From positions 1 through 64,000 of the forward strand of contig NZ_QCZF01000008.1 of the NCBI RefSeq assembly GCF_003075095.1: a stretch of DNA of 64,000 nucleotides, in the 5' to 3' direction. This document shows positions 1-7,444 of this stretch, piece after piece (positions within the stretch are counted from its first letter, which is position 1; the number at the start of each line of letters is the position of its first letter). Under the pieces are notes generated by a model. The model saw nothing but the letters and a program-made list of their open reading frames with translations, made no database searches and was not told where the DNA came from. The translations under genes were made by a program, and so were the position numbers. The DNA is from Blastococcus litoris. Lineage in GTDB: Bacteria > Actinomycetota > Actinomycetes > Mycobacteriales > Geodermatophilaceae.

Positions 1-57
1 GACCTCCGGGTTCGTGTCGTGGGTGCCTTCAGCAGCTCCACTCCACGTCCGGAGGTC
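1..57. repeat. 9-bp inverted repeat at the window edge
   Basis: GACCTCCGG at 1-9 is the exact reverse complement of CCGGAGGTC at 49-57, leaving a 39-base loop. It lies in the non-coding stretch downstream of the leftward marR gene (stop at 129). It could be part of a terminator or of an element cut by the window edge. No gene was recognised in 1-128. Confidence 0.3.
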
Positions 58-128
58 CTCCCTTCACAAGACCGCTCAATCAGATCTCGTGGTCACACGC
101 CCTCAACCAACGTCGCTGGGCAGTACAT

Positions 129-626
129 CTAGGTCGGGCAGGAGCCGCCGGGGTCGACCCGGTCCAGGATGCGACCCCCGATGTGCCGCAACTGCTCGGC
201 CTGCTCCGGGCCCAGCGCGTCGAACACCAGCCGGCGCACGGCCGCCACGTGCCCGGGCGCGGTGGCGACCACCTTGTCCCAGCCGGCGTCGGTGAGGACG
301 GCGTTGGTGGCGCGGCGGTCGTCCGCGCAGGCCTCGCGGACGAGGTAGCCCTGGTCCTCCAGGCGGCGGGCGACGTGCGAGAGCCGGGACAGGGACCCGT
401 TCGCCAGGGCGGCGAGCTCGCTCATCCGGGCGGTCCGGTCCGGCCGTTCGGAGAGCATCGCCAGGACCATGTACTCGAAGTGGCTCAGTCCCGCGTCGCG
501 CTGCAGCTGGGCGTCCAGCGCTCCCGGCAGCAGCGTGATCACGCCGGCGAGGGACAGCCACGCAGCGCGCTCGCCGGCGTCCAGCCAGCGCGGCTCGGAC
601 GTGGCCGCCCCGTCGGTCGTGGGCAC
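129..626 (-). CDS. MarR family transcriptional regulator
   Basis: A 165-residue protein read from a GTG start. It has the usual MarR length and layout: an N-terminal helix, the LSHFEYMVLAMLSE region, a winged helix-turn-helix around residues 65-100 (MSELAALANGSLSRLSHVAR, then LEDQGYLVRE with the acidic-basic wing DDRRAT) and a C-terminal dimerisation helix. MarR proteins bind as dimers to palindromes and often repress their own gene. It is the last gene of the leftward fbiA-fbiB-rmlC-marR run, 64 bases after rmlC. A TTGA-N4-TCAA palindrome lies just upstream of its start, so it probably also has its own promoter. The ligand cannot be predicted. Confidence 0.88.
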   Translation of the reverse strand: MPTTDGAATSEPRWLDAGERAAWLSLAGVITLLPGALDAQLQRDAGLSHFEYMVLAMLSERPDRTARMSELAALANGSLSRLSHVARRLEDQGYLVREACADDRRATNAVLTDAGWDKVVATAPGHVAAVRRLVFDALGPEQAEQLRHIGGRILDRVDPGGSCPT

Positions 627-647
627 GCACCCAGCCTACGCCGGTAC

Positions 648-659
648 TTGACGCTTCAA
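648..659. promoter_or_regulatory. candidate MarR operator
   Basis: TTGACGCTTCAA has perfect 4-bp arms (TTGA/TCAA) around a 4-base centre. It begins 21 bases upstream of the marR GTG start, where a -10 region would be expected. This arrangement suits autorepression. It is inferred from position and symmetry only. Confidence 0.35.
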
Positions 660-690
660 CGTCTCGCTGCCGGGAGGGCCGGTCCGAGCC

Positions 691-1299
691 TCAGCCGGCT
701 GCGGCTCGCAGTTCGGCGTAGCGGGCGGCGCACTGCTCCATCGTCGGCAGCAGGCCCTGCTCCTGCGCCTCGGCGAGGCTGGGCGCGGCCTGGTCCTTGG
801 CGGAGAACTCGAACTCGACGTCGCTGGGCCAGGGCAGGTCCAGCGCCGGGTCCATCGGGTTGATCCCGAACTCGCGGCCGGGGGAGTAGCCGGTGGAGAC
901 CAGGTAGGTGACCGAGCTGTTGTCGGCCAGCGACACGAACGCGTGCCCGAGGCCCTCCGCGAGGTAGACGGCCCGCGGCTGCTCGCTGTCGAGCAGGACG
1001 GAGTCGTGGACCCCGAACGTCGGGGAGCCCACCCGGATGTCGACGATCACGTCGAGGACCTTGCCCGCGGGGCAGTAGACGTACTTGGCCTGGCCGGGCG
1101 GGACCAGGGCGAAGTGCACCCCGCGCAGCACGCCGCGGGCGGACACGCTGTGGTTGGCCTGCGCGAGCGTGAGCCCGAACCCGGTCTCCTGCGCCAGGAC
1201 CCCGGCCTTGTACCACTCGGTGAAGCGACCGCGGGAGTCGCCGTGGGGTACCAGGTCGAGGACGTAGCTGTCAGGTACGGCGAGCTCGCGGATCTCCAC
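691..1299 (-). CDS. rmlC: dTDP-4-dehydrorhamnose 3,5-epimerase family protein
   Basis: This 202-residue cupin protein belongs to the RmlC family, which epimerises C3 and C5 of dTDP-4-dehydro-6-deoxyglucose in dTDP-L-rhamnose synthesis in the cytoplasm. Visible family signatures are RGRFTEWYK, the catalytic-His loop RGVLRGVHFA (the usual form is RGLHYQ), KVLDVIVDIRVGSPTFG, and GLGHAFVSL. The C-terminus is slightly longer than in many RmlC proteins. It starts at GTG 26 bases downstream of fbiB and is probably cotranscribed with it. In mycobacteria the fbiAB region also neighbours rhamnose and mannose sugar-nucleotide genes. RmlA, RmlB and RmlD are not in the window. Confidence 0.85.
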   Translation of the reverse strand: MEIRELAVPDSYVLDLVPHGDSRGRFTEWYKAGVLAQETGFGLTLAQANHSVSARGVLRGVHFALVPPGQAKYVYCPAGKVLDVIVDIRVGSPTFGVHDSVLLDSEQPRAVYLAEGLGHAFVSLADNSSVTYLVSTGYSPGREFGINPMDPALDLPWPSDVEFEFSAKDQAAPSLAEAQEQGLLPTMEQCAARYAELRAAAG

Positions 1300-1325
1300 G
1301 CCGCGACGCTACCGAACCCGGCTGG

Positions 1326-2381
1326 TCACGAGGGTGGGGTGCCCAGCCAGAGCCGCCCGACGAGCGACGAGCCGCCCGGCGTCCCCACCGGCTCCCAGCG
1401 GGTCGTCCAGCCCTCCGCGTGCAGCTGGACGATGGCCGCCCCGAGCAGTGCGCCGAGGTTCAGCGCCGTCGTCAGGTTCGGGGTGTCGGAGAGGTGGACG
1501 TCGACCACGCCGTCGCCCTCGCCGCCGTGCCGCAGGACCACGGGGAACTCCGGCAGCGCGGCGCTGGCGACCCGGAAGGCGGAGGCGACCGCGGCCAGCT
1601 CGCCGGTCCGCGGGACCAGCTCGGCGCCCGGCCCGCGGGAGCCGACCAGGTCGCGGGCGCCGTAGGGGAAGAGGTCGTCGGCGGGGAGCCGCACCAGGGG
1701 ACGGGTGCCCGGATCGGGGTCGGGGCGCTCGACGGGCAGCCCCCGGACGACCGCGACGGGTACGCCGGCGAGCTTGCCCTTGACGAGGTCGGCCGCCGAC
1801 GCCAGCTCGTCGACGACCGCCACGCGGGTGGTCTCCAGCCGGTTGCCCCAGGCGTCCACCGCACCGCGGTGGTCGAGCAGCGCCGGGATGCCCGCGGAGC
1901 CGACCGCCACGTCGGTGAGCCCCTCGCGCCAGGTGCGGCCGAACGTGTCGCTCACCACCACGGCCACCTCGACCCCCCGCAGCTCCCGCAGCCGGTCGCG
2001 CAGGCGGCGGGCCGAGGCGTCGGCGTCCTCGGGGAGGAGCACCAGGGCGTCGGCGCCCACGTTGGAGGCGTCGATCCCGGCCGCGGCGACCACCCAGCCC
2101 TGGCGGGTCTGCACGATCGCCAGCGGCCCCCGGCGGGCGACGACGCGCACCGCCTCGTCCTCGACGGCCTTCAGCCGCAGCGCCTCGCGGTCGGCGCCCG
2201 GCGGGACGTGGACGAGCCTGCCCTCCACCTTCGACACGGCCTTGGAGGTGACGACGACGACGTCGCCGTCGGCGAGCCACGGCGCGGCGGAGGCGATCGC
2301 GGCGGCCAGGTCGTCGCCGGGGGAGAACTCGGGCAGCCCGTGGACGGGCAGGACCGACAGGCCCGGAGGGGGCCCGCTCAC
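1326..2381 (-). CDS. fbiB: coenzyme F420-0:L-glutamate ligase (FbiB/CofE), short form
   Basis: A 351-residue protein whose first ~245 residues match CofE, the GTP-dependent ligase adding glutamates to F420-0. Motifs are [58 protein letters not shown] and the Asn/Gly-rich [20 protein letters not shown]. Mycobacterial FbiB is about 448 residues and has a C-terminal nitroreductase-fold domain that reduces dehydro-F420-0. Here only about 105 residues follow the CofE part, too few for that fold. The GTG start overlaps the fbiA stop as GTGA, indicating translational coupling. CofE activity is likely; the reductase step may be supplied elsewhere. Confidence 0.87.
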   Translation of the reverse strand: MSGPPPGLSVLPVHGLPEFSPGDDLAAAIASAAPWLADGDVVVVTSKAVSKVEGRLVHVPPGADREALRLKAVEDEAVRVVARRGPLAIVQTRQGWVVAAAGIDASNVGADALVLLPEDADASARRLRDRLRELRGVEVAVVVSDTFGRTWREGLTDVAVGSAGIPALLDHRGAVDAWGNRLETTRVAVVDELASAADLVKGKLAGVPVAVVRGLPVERPDPDPGTRPLVRLPADDLFPYGARDLVGSRGPGAELVPRTGELAAVASAFRVASAALPEFPVVLRHGGEGDGVVDVHLSDTPNLTTALNLGALLGAAIVQLHAEGWTTRWEPVGTPGGSSLVGRLWLGTPPS

Positions 2382-3334
2382 CGCGCGGCGTCGAGGGCGG
2401 CGCGGGCGAGGGCGGTGGTCGCCTCCCGGTCGGACATGAGCAGCGGCACCTGCCGGACGTCGACGCCGGGGACGTCCGCGGCGTCGTCCGGGGCGACCAG
2501 CCAGGCGTCGAGCAGCCCACCGGCCGACCGCGCGCCGTAGTGGCGCCCGACGCCCTCGGCGCTGACCTCGATGCCGAGGGCGGGCAGGCAGCGGTCGGCC
2601 ATCCCGCGGACGACCGCGCCCCCGACGACCGGCGAGACGCCGACCACGCGGGCGGGGGAGGCCAGCAGCGCCTCCCGGAGCCCGGGCACGCCGAGCACCG
2701 TCCCGATCGACACCACCGGGTTGGACGGCGCCAGCAGGACGACGTCGGCGGCCGCGAAGGCCTCGGCGACCCCGGGGGCCGGCCGGGCGGCGTCGACGCC
2801 GATCTGGACGAAGGCCTGGGGGTCGAGGCCGGCGCGGTGACGCACCCACCACTCCTGGAAGTGGATGGCGCGCTGCTTCCCGTCCTCCGGGTCGGTCACG
2901 ACCACGTGCGTCTCGACCCGCTGGTCGCTCATCGGCAGCAGGGTCACGCCGGGCTGCCACCGGTCGGCCAGCGCCGCGGTCACCGCAGAGAGCGGGTAGC
3001 CCGCGTCGAGCATGCGGGTGCGGATGAGGTGGGTGGCCAGGTCGCGGTCGCCCAGCCCGAACCAGTCCGGGTCGGCTCCGTAGGCGGCCAGCTCCTCCTT
3101 GACGGTCCAGCTCTCGCCGGCCCGGCCCCACCCGCGCTCCTCGTCGATGCCGCCGCCGAGGGTGTACATCACCGTGTCGAGGTCGGGGCAGATGCGCAGA
3201 CCGTGCAGCGTCACGTCGTCGCCGGTGTTGACGACGGCGGTGATCTCCGCCCCGGGCGCCGCCCATCGGACGCCACGCAGGAAACGAGCCCCTCCGGTCC
3301 CACCGGCCAGCACGACGATCTGCACGAAAGACAT
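2378..3334 (-). CDS. fbiA: FbiA/CofD transferase of coenzyme F420 biosynthesis
   Basis: This 318-residue CofD-family enzyme joins the activated phospho(enol)pyruvyl/lactyl-guanosine donor to the deazaflavin Fo, giving (dehydro-)F420-0. The N-terminus [17 protein letters not shown] is the family nucleotide-binding loop. [20 protein letters not shown] and [10 protein letters not shown] are further family blocks, and [22 protein letters not shown] is nearly diagnostic. It heads the leftward operon and overlaps fbiB by 4 bases. The ATG at 3334 has no clear Shine-Dalgarno sequence, so the transcript may be leaderless; an in-frame GTG at 3325 is an alternative start. The gene is divergent from the whiB gene. 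Confidence 0.93.
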   Translation of the reverse strand: MSFVQIVVLAGGTGGARFLRGVRWAAPGAEITAVVNTGDDVTLHGLRICPDLDTVMYTLGGGIDEERGWGRAGESWTVKEELAAYGADPDWFGLGDRDLATHLIRTRMLDAGYPLSAVTAALADRWQPGVTLLPMSDQRVETHVVVTDPEDGKQRAIHFQEWWVRHRAGLDPQAFVQIGVDAARPAPGVAEAFAAADVVLLAPSNPVVSIGTVLGVPGLREALLASPARVVGVSPVVGGAVVRGMADRCLPALGIEVSAEGVGRHYGARSAGGLLDAWLVAPDDAADVPGVDVRQVPLLMSDREATTALARAALDAAR

Positions 3335-3450
3335 GGTGCCCGATAGGCACTTGTCGACTGTTCCACGGGCGTGTCGGGGGCCTGGACGAGAATTGACGAA
3401 CGGCTGGTACGCGTGGGGCTGGTGTGGCGTGTCGCTTACACCGGGCGAAG

Positions 3451-3480
3451 TTGACGGGCAGGCAACGACACGCGTGTAAT
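3451..3480 (+). promoter_or_regulatory. candidate whiB promoter with overlapping palindrome
   Basis: TTGACG at 3451-3456 and TGTAAT at 3475-3480 are separated by 18 bases, a plausible sigma-70-type pair. The exact palindrome ACACGCGTGT (3468-3477) overlaps the -10 box and could be an operator. Upstream, GTGT-cgctt-ACAC (3430-3442 area) is a second small inverted repeat. The 231-bp fbiA-whiB divergent region holds no other recognised gene. Confidence 0.4.
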
Positions 3481-3565
3481 TCCGGCGATGTCATCGAGTG
3501 CAGAGCGGTCCGGGAACGTCCCGGGGACCGCGCACCGGGACAAGAGCGAGAGGGGACGCACCACC

Positions 3566-3925
3566 ATGGCCGAGGTTTCGTGGCTGAGCGACTACGTCAG
3601 TGGCAACGACCGGTCCGACCGGTTCGGCGCGGGGGCGGGCTCGGGCCTGGGTCAGGGCGCGAACCAGGGCATCGCCGGCCTGCTGGGCATCGGGGCGGAG
3701 GCCGACGCGCAGTCGTGGCAGGAGCAGGCGCTGTGCGCCGAGACCGACCCGGAGGCGTTCTTCCCCGAGAAGGGCGGCTCCACCCGCGAGGCCAAGAAGA
3801 TCTGCACCGGCTGCGAGGTCAAGGCCCAGTGCCTCGAGTACGCGCTGGCCAACGACGAGCGCTTCGGCATCTGGGGCGGCCTGTCCGAGCGTGAGCGCCG
3901 TCGGCTGCGCCGCCGCGCCGTCTGA
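3566..3925 (+). CDS. whiB2: WhiB family iron-sulfur transcriptional regulator (WhiB2/WhmD-like)
   Basis: A 119-residue Wbl protein. Four cysteines (57, 80, 83, 89; pattern C-x22-C-x2-C-x5-C) should bind a [4Fe-4S] cluster. They are followed by the G-I-W-G-G turn (101-105) and a basic C-terminal tail for DNA or sigma-factor contact. WhiB2/WhmD is linked to septation and cell division in mycobacteria and streptomycetes, and its place beside fbiA matches Rv3260c. The ATG at 3566 is chosen because GAGAGGGG lies about 11 bases upstream. An upstream ATG at 3488 would add 26 low-complexity residues without a clear ribosome site. Confidence 0.92.
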   Translation: MAEVSWLSDYVSGNDRSDRFGAGAGSGLGQGANQGIAGLLGIGAEADAQSWQEQALCAETDPEAFFPEKGGSTREAKKICTGCEVKAQCLEYALANDERFGIWGGLSERERRRLRRRAV

Positions 3926-3933
3926 ACCACCGC

Positions 3934-3986
3934 ACGACCCGGCCCCTCGGGTCGTCCCACGGCCGCCGACGGTCCCCGTCGGCGGC
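3934..3986 (+). terminator. tandem hairpins after whiB
   Basis: There are two perfect stems: ACGACCCG/CGGGTCGT (3934-3941 and 3948-3955, 6-base loop) and the 11-bp GCCGCCGACGG/CCGTCGGCGGC (3962-3972 and 3976-3986, 3-base loop). They follow the whiB stop at once. No clear T-run follows, as is usual for high-GC actinobacterial terminators. Confidence 0.6.
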
Positions 3987-4003
3987 TGTGGTCGTATTCG
4001 GAG

Positions 4004-4813
4004 GTGCTCACGCGGATCGCCGTCGGTCGTGACCGGGTGGTCCGGGAGGTCCGTGCCGCGGCGCCGTTGATGGCCGACCTGCGCGCCCCGGTCACGGCCC
4101 GGGCGCCGTGGCTGACCGCGGTGCTCAACGCCTCGGCCGCACGGCGAGGGGGCGGCCGCCCGGTGGCCGTCGTCGTCGATCCGCACGGGCAGGGCCGTCC
4201 GGAGGCGGTGGCGTTCCTCGCGCTGCGGCGTCGCACAGCGGTCACCCTGGTCACGATGCTGGGGGACGGGGTCGGCCCGCTGCCGCAGGGGTGGCCGCCG
4301 GCGCGGCTGCTGGCCCGCGACCCGTCGGCGGCGGAGCAGCTCGCGGCCGGCATCTGCGACGTCCTCGGCACGCTGCGCGGGCCGCACCGCCTGCGGCTGA
4401 CCGGCCTGCCGCTCGGGGACCCCACGGTGCGCGCCCTGGCCGCCCGTCTCCCCGACGGGATGGTCGGCAACGCCCGCAGCACCGCGATCACCGACGCGCT
4501 CGACGGCGCGGGCGAGGTGTGGCGTACCCGCGATCCCCGGGAGCTCGACCGCCGGCTGCCCGAACTCCTGGCGCGCGTTCCACGGGCCGGCGACCGCGCC
4601 TTCCTCCGCGCCGCCGCCCGCCTGCACGCGGCGATCGGTCAGCTCGAGCTCGCGGTGCTGCCCGGCCGGGACGGGCCGCGTGCCGCGCTGCTCACCCTGC
4701 TCGACGGCGGCGCCCGAATGCCGTGGTGGGGCTGGTCCGACGTCGGCGGGCTGGACGCGGCGATGGGGGCGCCCGTGGTCACGCTTTCCGACCCGGCCCG
4801 CGGCTGGCCCTGA
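4004..4813 (+). CDS. conserved-looking protein of unknown function
   Basis: I do not recognise this ~269-residue protein. It is soluble with no signal peptide or membrane segment, rich in Ala/Arg/Leu, and codon use is strongly G/C-ending like its neighbours, so it is very likely a real gene. A beta-alpha alternation (AVVVDPHGQG, then TLVTMLGDGVGP, then HRLRLTGLPLGDPTV) and a tryptophan-rich end (RMPWWGWSDVGG) are visible. The start is uncertain: GTG 4004 lies inside the GGAGGTG sequence, so an internal GTG (4037) or the ATG at 4070 may be used. It ends 4 bases from the convergent next gene. Confidence 0.7.
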   Translation: MLTRIAVGRDRVVREVRAAAPLMADLRAPVTARAPWLTAVLNASAARRGGGRPVAVVVDPHGQGRPEAVAFLALRRRTAVTLVTMLGDGVGPLPQGWPPARLLARDPSAAEQLAAGICDVLGTLRGPHRLRLTGLPLGDPTVRALAARLPDGMVGNARSTAITDALDGAGEVWRTRDPRELDRRLPELLARVPRAGDRAFLRAAARLHAAIGQLELAVLPGRDGPRAALLTLLDGGARMPWWGWSDVGGLDAAMGAPVVTLSDPARGWP

Positions 4814-4817
4814 GGGC

Positions 4818-5690
4818 TCAGCCGGCGGCGGTGATCTCGTTCCGCCCCGCCTCGCTGGGGACCGCCCGTTCGTCGCCCAGCGTCAGCGACCCGGTCGCCG
4901 GCTCGCTGCCGCCGTCGGCCGTGCCGTCGCGGGGGGCCACCTCCACGGCGATCTCGTAGACCCGGCCGGTCGGTGCCGGGGCCGAGCCGTTGGAGCGGCG
5001 GAACGCCGGGAAGGAGCCGGAGACGGTGAGGGCGTCGCCGTGGGTCTCCAGGGCGAGCGCCGGGGACGCCAGCTCCGCGTGCTCGACGACCGACCGGGAG
5101 CAGCCGGCCACCACCGGATCGGCGGGGGCGCTGTCCCGGAGGCAGTTCCAGGTGGGCAGCTCCACCTCGGCGGCCGCCCGGCCGTCGCGCACGGTCACCT
5201 CGACCCGGGGGTAGGCCACCGTGACGCCCACGGGGTGGCGCTCGAGGACCACGCCCTCGAAGGCGAGCTGCGCGGTGGTGGCCGGCGGTGGTGCGGGGTC
5301 GCGGTCCGACCGGCCGGCGTCGTCCGCCCCGCCGACGGCGGCGACCGTCGCGACCGCGCCGACGAGCACCAGCGCGGTCGCCCCCATCGCGGCCAGCGCC
5401 CTCCGGGTCCCGTCGTCGCGGACCGGGGCCGGGTGCGCCGGCGGCGCCGGTGGGCCCAGTGCGGCCCATCCCTCGGCCGCGGCGGGCGCGGGGCCCGTGC
5501 CCGGAGGGGACTCGAGGAACCCCGGGAGGTCGTCGCCCCCGGGGTCGGGTTCGCCGGCGGGCGCCGCCGCCCCGCGGCGGCGCGCCAGCAGGACGGCTGC
5601 CGCCGCGAGCAGGGGGAGGAGCAGCCCCAGGACGACGCCGAGCACGAGCCAGGGCCCGGCCGCCACGGGGATCTCCATCGCGGTCAGCAT
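4818..5690 (-). CDS. membrane-anchored protein of unknown function
   Basis: A 290-residue protein not recognised as a named family. A hydrophobic segment at about residues 12-37 (GPWLVLGVVLGLLLPLLAAA) is followed by a Pro/Ala/Gly-rich cytoplasmic-type linker. A second hydrophobic stretch (ALVLVGAVATVAAVGG) precedes a ~150-residue extracytoplasmic domain with two cysteines about 13 residues apart (NCLRDS and AGCSRS) that could form a disulfide. It is last in the leftward run SDR - zincin-like - this gene, with gaps of 22-23 bases, so cotranscription is likely. Start could be ATG 5690 or the ATG four codons later. Possibly an envelope sensor or accessory protein; this is speculative. Confidence 0.7.
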   Translation of the reverse strand: MLTAMEIPVAAGPWLVLGVVLGLLLPLLAAAAVLLARRRGAAAPAGEPDPGGDDLPGFLESPPGTGPAPAAAEGWAALGPPAPPAHPAPVRDDGTRRALAAMGATALVLVGAVATVAAVGGADDAGRSDRDPAPPPATTAQLAFEGVVLERHPVGVTVAYPRVEVTVRDGRAAAEVELPTWNCLRDSAPADPVVAGCSRSVVEHAELASPALALETHGDALTVSGSFPAFRRSNGSAPAPTGRVYEIAVEVAPRDGTADGGSEPATGSLTLGDERAVPSEAGRNEITAAG

Positions 5691-5713
5691 CCCAGGCGAG
5701 CCGGGCCGGTCGA

Positions 5714-6181
5714 TCAGCCCGTGGGGTCGATCTCCTCGGGGTCGCGGCCCAGGAGCACGGCGACCTGGTCGACGACGACGTCGCGGACAAGTTCGGCGAG
5801 GTCGTCGCGGTCGTGCGCGCGGATCTCCAGCGGCCGCCGGTAGACGACGATCCGCGGCGGCACCTCGCGGCCGTTCTCCCGGTGGCCGGGGAGCACGCGG
5901 GCCAGCGGCACCGAGCCGTCGTCCAGGACGTCGGCGTCGAGGACGACCTCGTCCGGGCTGGTGTGCTCGACCCAGGGCACGTCCTCGACCGCGAACTCGA
6001 CGCCGGCCAGCTCCCGCTCCCAGCGGCGCTCGATGTCCTCGACGGCGTCCAGCACGAGGTCGTCGAACTGCTCGGCGCGGCTGCGGGCCAGCGGCACCTC
6101 GGCCGGCACCAGGCGCCCGCGCAGGCCGCGGCCGTGGCGGTCGCGGCGGGAACGGCCGGGGCGGCGGGGTGGGCGGCTCAT
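5714..6181 (-). CDS. zincin-like metallopeptidase family protein, catalytic motif degenerate
   Basis: This 155-residue protein matches the small 'metallopeptidase family' (PF06262-type, Rv3259 region in mycobacteria). A basic tail comes first, then FDDLVLDAVEDIERRWEREL, VEFAVEDVPWVEH, PPRIVVYRRPLEIRA and LAELVRDVVVDQVAVLLGRDPEEIDP. In active members the last block carries HExxH. Here the equivalent positions read VVVDQVAVLLG, so no zinc site is visible and proteolytic activity is doubtful. Position near whiB2 and DUF3499/manB matches the mycobacterial order. It sits between the DprE2-like gene and the membrane protein in one leftward run. Confidence 0.8.
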   Translation of the reverse strand: MSRPPRRPGRSRRDRHGRGLRGRLVPAEVPLARSRAEQFDDLVLDAVEDIERRWERELAGVEFAVEDVPWVEHTSPDEVVLDADVLDDGSVPLARVLPGHRENGREVPPRIVVYRRPLEIRAHDRDDLAELVRDVVVDQVAVLLGRDPEEIDPTG

Positions 6182-6203
6182 GACGGGTCGAAGGGTACGG
6201 CCC

Positions 6204-6956
6204 TCAGCGGGGCAACCGGCGCCACACGGGCCGGGGGAGCAGCCGCATCAGGAAGAACACCGGGCGGAGCACGGCGGGCACCCACACCTCGCCCCGCCCG
6301 CGGGTCAGGGCGCCGACGACGGCGTCGGCCACCTGGGCCGGCGTGCTGGCGAACGGCGCGGGCGGCATGCCCGCCGTCATGCGGCCCACGACGAAGCCTG
6401 GCCGCACCAGCAGCAGCCGGACGCCGGACCCCGCCAGCGCGTCGGAGAGCCCGCTGGCGAAGCCGTCCAGGCCCGCCTTGGCCGACCCGTACACGTAGTT
6501 CGCCCGGCGCACCCGCACCCCGGCGACGGAGGAGAAGACGACCAGGGTCCCCCGCCCGGCCGCGCGCAGCCGGGCGGCGAGCAGGGTCAGCAGGTGCACG
6601 TGCGCGACGTAGTCGGTGTGCACGACGGCGAGCGCGGCCGCCGGGTCCTCCTCCGCCGCGGCCTGGTCGCCGAGGATCCCGAACGCGACGACCACCGTCG
6701 CGGGGGTGCCGAACCGTGCCTCGACCTCGTCCAGCACCGCCGCGTGGCGGGCCAGGTCGTCGGCGTCGAACTCGACCCGGCCGACCGTCGCGGCACCGGC
6801 GCGGCGCAGCTGCGCCTCCTGCCCGTCGAGGTCAGCGGCCCGGCGCGCGGCGAGGACGACGGTCGTGCAGCCGCGTGCGGCGAGCCGCTCCGCGACGGCC
6901 GTGCCGATCTCGCTGCGGCCGCCCAGGACGAGGACCGGACCGGTGTCGATGCCCAC
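6204..6956 (-). CDS. SDR oxidoreductase resembling DprE2
   Basis: This ~250-residue short-chain dehydrogenase has an N-terminal NAD(P) loop VLVLGGRSEIGTAVAERLA (GGxSEIG as in DprE2), VVAFGILGD and the catalytic NYVYGSAKAGLDGF (YxxxK). The C-terminus, RPGFVVGRMTAGMP and a hydrophobic FFLMRLLPRPVWRRLPR tail, resembles decaprenylphosphoryl-2-keto-ribose reductase DprE2. DprE2 makes the arabinose donor for arabinogalactan together with the flavoenzyme DprE1, which is not in this window. GTG 6956 is chosen so that the Rossmann strand starts near residue 7; the open frame continues upstream to 7070. Substrate is inferred from similarity only. Confidence 0.8.
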   Translation of the reverse strand: MGIDTGPVLVLGGRSEIGTAVAERLAARGCTTVVLAARRAADLDGQEAQLRRAGAATVGRVEFDADDLARHAAVLDEVEARFGTPATVVVAFGILGDQAAAEEDPAAALAVVHTDYVAHVHLLTLLAARLRAAGRGTLVVFSSVAGVRVRRANYVYGSAKAGLDGFASGLSDALAGSGVRLLLVRPGFVVGRMTAGMPPAPFASTPAQVADAVVGALTRGRGEVWVPAVLRPVFFLMRLLPRPVWRRLPR

Positions 6957-7057
6957 GGGGTCATCGTGCAGGATGGGGCGCCCGCTCCCGATTCCCCCGC
7001 GTGCCTGCTGCGGCCGACCGCCGCGCAGGTTTACTGTGCCTGCGTGAGGAACCGGTG

Positions 7058-7408
7058 GTGAGGCAGTCACGTCGCTGCTCGCGCAGCGGCTGCGCGCAAC
7101 CGGCAGCGGCGACCTTGACGTACGTGTACGCGGAGTCGACGGCCGTTGTCGGCCCGTTGGCGACGTTCTCCGAGCCGCACAGCTACGACCTGTGCGAGTT
7201 CCACGCCGAGCGGCTGACCGTGCCGCGCGGGTGGGAGGTCGTCCGGCACGAGATCGACCTCGACGACGCCGGCCCGACCGGTGACGACCTGCTCGCCCTC
7301 GCTGACGCCGTCCGCGAGGCGGCCCGGCCCGAGCCCCCGCGCGACCCCGCCGACGACGGCAGCGGCACGCGGCGTGGCCACCTCCGGGTCATCCCCAACC
7401 TGCCGTAG
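7058..7408 (+). CDS. DUF3499 family protein
   Basis: A 116-residue protein of the actinobacterial DUF3499 family (Rv3258c-like). Signatures are the N-terminal SRRCSRSGCAQPAAATLTYVY with a C-x4-C pair, a later C-x-x-H (CEFHAERLTVPRGWEVV) that together suggest a structural zinc, and a C-terminal HLRVIPNLP. Function is unknown. The GTG at 7058 has GAGGA eight bases upstream. The gene is immediately upstream of manB, as in mycobacteria, and divergent from the DprE2-like gene. Confidence 0.85.
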   Translation: MRQSRRCSRSGCAQPAAATLTYVYAESTAVVGPLATFSEPHSYDLCEFHAERLTVPRGWEVVRHEIDLDDAGPTGDDLLALADAVREAARPEPPRDPADDGSGTRRGHLRVIPNLP

Positions 7409-7430
7409 CGGGGCGCGCGGGCTGCTCCCT

Positions 7431-7436
7431 TATAGG
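7431..7436 (+). promoter_or_regulatory. candidate -10 element for leaderless manB
   Basis: TATAGG sits inside the near-palindrome CCCTTATAGGG (7427-7437). With the usual 6-7 base spacing, transcription would start within a base or two of the manB GTG at 7445, giving a leaderless mRNA. No Shine-Dalgarno sequence precedes that GTG, which supports this reading. Confidence 0.45.
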
Positions 7437-7444
7437 GTTCGGGC

